Of a stretch of DNA of 64,000 bases, positions 61,171-64,000 are shown one piece after another (within the stretch, counting starts at the first letter, position 1; every line of letters begins with the position of its first letter). The translations under genes and the position numbers were made by a program. A model generated the notes under the pieces. The model was not told where the DNA came from and made no database searches. It saw only the letters and a program-made list of their open reading frames with translations. The DNA comes from JACPYM01 sp031423495 (GTDB lineage Bacteria; Acidobacteriota; Blastocatellia; RBC074): contig JANPFP010000185.1 of NCBI GenBank assembly GCA_031423495.1, forward strand, positions 1 to 64,000, in the 5' to 3' direction.

Positions 61171-62058
61171 ATGGCTGTCAAAGAAAAATATCTAGATCCT
61201 TTCACCGACTTCGGTTTCAAGCGGCTGTTCGGCAGCGAGCCGAATAAAGACCTGTTGATTGACTTCCTCAATCAATTGTTGCCGCCGCAACACCGGATTC
61301 AGGATTTGGCTTACGCGCGCAACGAACAGGTAGGCCGCAGTGAGTATGACCGGCGTGCCATCTTCGATTTGTTTTGCACGGCCCAAAATGGTGAACGCTT
61401 TATTGTCGAGATGCAGCGTGCCAAACAGAAATACTTCAAAGACCGCAGCGTTTATTACACGAGCTTCCCGATTCGGGAGCAGGAAAAACGAGGCAATTGG
61501 AATTTTCGGCTCGAACCGGTTTATCTGATCGGCATCCTTGATTTTGTATTCGACGAAGACAAAAACAACGCTGAAGTTTGTCACCGCGTACAGTTGAAAG
61601 ACCAACTCAACCGCGTTTTTTACGACAAGCTGACATTGATCTATCTCGAAATGCCCAAGTTCACCAAGACCGAAGCCGAGTTGGTGACGACCTTCGATAA
61701 GTGGCTTTACGTTCTCAAGCATCTACCTCAATTGGATGAACGTCCGGCAAAGTTACAGGAACGGATTTTCGCCCACTTGTTTGAGGAGGCGGAAGTCGCC
61801 AAATTTAGCCACGATGAGTTGGTGCAATACGAAGATAGCCTGAAGGCTTACCGAGATAACACGAACACTTGGGACTATGCGATAGAGGAAGCCGTGGCAA
61901 AAGGTGAAGCGAGAGGTGAAGCGAGAGGTGTCGAAATCGGCGAACGAAATAAAGCGCAGGAAATCGCGCGTCGTCTCTTACAGGAAAATATACCATTGAA
62001 TTTGATTGCCCAAGCTACGGGCTTGAGCGAGACGGAAATTGCCGCGCTTAAGGCGTAA
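61171..62058 (+). CDS. Rpn-family PD-(D/E)XK nuclease-like protein (third copy)
   Basis: A 295-residue protein with the Rpn/PF12784 opening KYLDPFTDFGFKRLFGSEPN and nuclease core SEYDRRAIFDLFCTAQNGER, FIVEMQRAKQKYFKDRSVYY (D then E-x-Q). The C-terminal region has a tandem GEARGEARG linker (encoded by 12-base repeats near 61900) and a short helical end (LIAQATGLSETEIAALKA). No ribosome binding site is obvious. Family members are linked to recombination and mobile DNA without being true transposases. It lies isolated between the exported RraA-like gene and a convergent transporter gene. Confidence 0.87.
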   Translation: MAVKEKYLDPFTDFGFKRLFGSEPNKDLLIDFLNQLLPPQHRIQDLAYARNEQVGRSEYDRRAIFDLFCTAQNGERFIVEMQRAKQKYFKDRSVYYTSFPIREQEKRGNWNFRLEPVYLIGILDFVFDEDKNNAEVCHRVQLKDQLNRVFYDKLTLIYLEMPKFTKTEAELVTTFDKWLYVLKHLPQLDERPAKLQERIFAHLFEEAEVAKFSHDELVQYEDSLKAYRDNTNTWDYAIEEAVAKGEARGEARGVEIGERNKAQEIARRLLQENIPLNLIAQATGLSETEIAALKA

Positions 62059-62080
62059 GGCGCAGTCAGCTAATCGCTCG

Positions 62081-63586
62081 TTACCACCAGCCTAACAATT
62101 TCCACCACAGCATTCCCACAATCGTCCAGATCAATAAGTTTGGTATCGAAGCGATCAAGCCTAGTTTCCACCACGTTTGTTGCGAAACGTAACCCGCGCC
62201 GAAATAAATCGGGCCGGGCGTCGTGCCGTAATGCGTCAGTCCTGCTGACAGGTTTGAGAAGTAAGCCATCAACAACACGGCCAATACAGGCGGAGCGCCT
62301 GCCGCTATTACGACTACGATAAAGGGGGTGAACATCGCCAGCGAGTGCGCCGTGATGCTGGCAAAACCGTAATGCGCATAAAAATAAAGCAGCGCCAATA
62401 CGGCGAGCGCCGCGCCCCACTTCCAGCCTGATGTGAATTGTCCGGCGGCCTCGGCGAATTTTTTGGTGATGCCAGTTTCGCCGAGAGCTTCAGCCATACG
62501 CACCATGCCGCCATACCAGATGAAGACATCCCACGCGGCGTATTCGGTCACGAGGTCGTGCCAGTTCAGCACGGCGGTTAATAACAAAGCCGCGATGCCT
62601 ACGAGTGCGACGACGGAATAATCAATCGTATGCAGCCGATTGGTCGTCGCCCACAACATACCCACCGTGACAAAAATGCTGAGTGTGAGTTTTTCGTGAA
62701 AGGAAAACGCGCCCATCTGCTTGAGTTCGTTTTGCGCGAACTCGCGCGCCTTGGGTGTATGCGTAACTTCGGGCGGAAAGAGTTTGTAAAGCAACAAGCC
62801 CGTGACCACGAGCGAGATGAGGCCGGGGACTACGCCGCCGATGAACCAGCGCGAATAGCTCATATCAAATCCCGTAGCCTTCATCGCCAAATCACGAATG
62901 ACCAGATTGCCCGCCTGTCCCGTCAAAAACGTAGCGCAGATGATGACTTCGCACTGATAAATAAAGACCATCAAAAACGCGCCCAGCTTGTTCGCCGTTT
63001 CGCCCGGACGCGAGTCGTAAGTCTCTGCCACGCTCTTGGCAATCGGAAACGTAATGCCGCCGCACCGCGCGCCGTTCGACGGCACGACCGAAGCCAGCAA
63101 AAAATCAGTGGCTACGAGGGAATAACCCAGCCCTAACGAACGTTGTCCGAATTGGCGAATGAAGACCAACGCCAAGCGGCGACCGAGTCCGGTTTTGATC
63201 ATCGCGCGCGACATAAAAAACGCGGCCAGCACGAGCCATACGACCGGGTCGGCGTAACCGCCCAGCACGGCTTTGAGGCGCAGCGTTTCAATGGCTTTGA
63301 GATTGGGCGCGGCGGGGTTGGGCGATACGACGCGGATGGCGGCTTCGCTCAGCGGCATGGCTTGCGTAGCGGCGACGAGTACGACACCGAGCAAGACCAT
63401 TGCCGAACCGGGCAGCGGCCTGACGATTGATCCGACAATTGTCGCCAGAAAGATGGCGAATAAACGCCACGACGCGGGCGTAATGCCTTCGGGCATGGGC
63501 AAGCACCAGATTGCCAGCCCGGTGCCGACCACTATCGCCCACTTGAGCCACAGCGGCAGGCCTTTTTCAGCAGGAGTTGTTTCCAT
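62081..63586 (-). CDS. DASS-family (SLC13-like) anion/dicarboxylate transporter
   Basis: A 501-residue membrane transporter started at ATG 63586 (METTPAEKGLPLWLKW); the longer frame overlaps the repeat at 63681-63746 and is rejected. About 12-14 helices are present. The first signature VVPSNGARCGGITFPIAKS contains the SN(T/G) motif that binds substrate and sodium (S170, N171). The second, AGLTHYGTTPGPIYFGAGY, is near residue 455. These motifs and the length place it with the 2-oxoglutarate/malate or citrate/succinate carriers of the CitT/SODiT1 group. Which dicarboxylate is carried is uncertain. Confidence 0.87.
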   Translation of the reverse strand: METTPAEKGLPLWLKWAIVVGTGLAIWCLPMPEGITPASWRLFAIFLATIVGSIVRPLPGSAMVLLGVVLVAATQAMPLSEAAIRVVSPNPAAPNLKAIETLRLKAVLGGYADPVVWLVLAAFFMSRAMIKTGLGRRLALVFIRQFGQRSLGLGYSLVATDFLLASVVPSNGARCGGITFPIAKSVAETYDSRPGETANKLGAFLMVFIYQCEVIICATFLTGQAGNLVIRDLAMKATGFDMSYSRWFIGGVVPGLISLVVTGLLLYKLFPPEVTHTPKAREFAQNELKQMGAFSFHEKLTLSIFVTVGMLWATTNRLHTIDYSVVALVGIAALLLTAVLNWHDLVTEYAAWDVFIWYGGMVRMAEALGETGITKKFAEAAGQFTSGWKWGAALAVLALLYFYAHYGFASITAHSLAMFTPFIVVVIAAGAPPVLAVLLMAYFSNLSAGLTHYGTTPGPIYFGAGYVSQQTWWKLGLIASIPNLLIWTIVGMLWWKLLGWW

Positions 63587-63680
63587 GCAATTGTTCTCGC
63601 CAAAGTTCTTGATTGGAATGAATGCGGCGCGCAACGTAACACCGGGAGTCGCTTGGCTCAATGGCGTAGTCGCCTTCGTT

Positions 63681-63746
63681 GGGTCTTCGCCACAAAGAAG
63701 CACAAAAACCACTGTGGCTCTTGTGCTTCTTTGTGGCGAAGACCCC
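63681..63746. repeat. Inverted repeat upstream of the transporter gene (GCCACAAAGAAGCACA family)
   Basis: GGTCTTCGCCACAAAGAAGC... (63682-63705) is perfectly complementary to 63721-63744 over 24 bases, with a 15-base loop rich in ACCACTGTGG. It shares the CACAAARAAGCACA core with the hairpin at 4827-4905. It lies in the divergent gap, which otherwise shows only the promoter region of the last gene. Confidence 0.85.
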
Positions 63747-63905
63747 ATGAGGGTAAGTACAAATACGCGATTTGCGCGAATGAGCCGAATTTAACGACGA
63801 ATAAGCCAATACTTGCTTGAGCAATGAGTTCTTACGTGGCGTAATGCGCCTTGTCGTTGCACCTGTTAGTCGTCACCAAAGTTTCGAGAGGGGGGAGAAA
63901 AGAAG

Positions 63906-64000
63906 ATGTATCGCAACAGTATTCGTTTCCAATTCGTGCTGACGCTATTCGTCGCGTTGGCTTTCACCGTCACACCTGCCGGAGCGCAGTCCAAACCAAA
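63906..64000 (+). CDS. Secreted protein, N-terminal fragment (runs off right edge)
   Basis: An ATG at 63906, preceded by GAGGGGGGAGAAAAGAAG, starts a frame open to the window end. The first 28 residues are a signal peptide (MYRNSIRFQFVLTLFVALAF, cut after PAGAQ). The mature part is not seen, so no function can be assigned. The start resembles those of the Oar-like receptors and secreted oxidoreductases in this window. Confidence 0.75.
   Translation, partial: MYRNSIRFQFVLTLFVALAFTVTPAGAQSKP

Noticed and set aside
62081..63748. Longer 555-residue version of the DASS transporter
   Set aside because: The extra N-terminal 54 residues would be encoded by the repeat at 63681-63746 and lack family sequence; ATG 63586 begins the conserved part.

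Overview
The window looks like a chromosomal piece of an Acidobacteriota-type bacterium (Blastocatellia-like is my best guess). The reasons are two very large Oar-like TonB-dependent receptors with N-terminal carboxypeptidase-regulatory domains, many secreted or membrane proteins with Gram-negative signal peptides, moderately high GC, and numerous intergenic inverted repeats. This assignment is inference; no rRNA or tRNA gene is visible.

Layout. 1-746: end of an IS3-like element that has cut off the front of an alpha/beta hydrolase gene. 889-8191: Oar-like receptor, Spy/CpxP-like protein, PhyH-family dioxygenase, EamA transporter, MetE-type methyltransferase. 8244-16458 (minus strand): a DAB-type inorganic carbon uptake locus, namely SulP transporter, DabA, two NuoL/M/N-like DabB-type membrane subunits and a DUF2490 protein. 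It faces a NarL-type two-component system (16853-18800). 18841-21879: Lon protease and an Hsp20 chaperone. 22194-27203: a 1669-residue polytopic membrane protein with a zinc ribbon. 27428-29835: a minimal bacterial microcompartment (BMC) locus with a shell hexamer protein, an unknown protein and a CoA-acylating aldehyde dehydrogenase carrying an encapsulation-type tail. 29846-38912: VOC protein, triple-module secreted protein, phosphatase-like lipoprotein, second Oar-like receptor and two tandem secreted FAD oxidoreductases. 38899-40287: MBL hydrolase and a cysteine-rich protein.

40363-53218 is a fatty-acid degradation island on the minus strand. It has a TetR regulator (FadR-like), FadD, a flavin reductase, FadN, FadA and FadE, i.e. 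the Bacillus-type fadN-A-E gene order. Upstream of the regulator is an inverted repeat that nearly matches the Bacillus FadR operator as I remember it. Two Rpn-type nuclease genes, a VapBC-like pair and two tiny membrane-protein ORFs sit between the fad genes. 53637-63586: Crp/Fnr regulator, 6-phosphofructokinase, GT39-like glycosyltransferase, methyltransferase, SDR, ECF sigma factor with a ChrR-like cupin partner, exported RraA-like protein, a third Rpn protein and a DASS-family anion transporter. The start of a secreted protein runs off the right edge.

The most unusual global property is the intergenic DNA. Most gaps between convergent or loosely spaced genes carry a long, nearly perfect inverted repeat built of short word-like units. 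Several distinct sequence families recur, one is nested inside another, and in several cases the repeat supplies the stop codon, the terminal residues or an internal proline-rich linker of a neighbouring protein.
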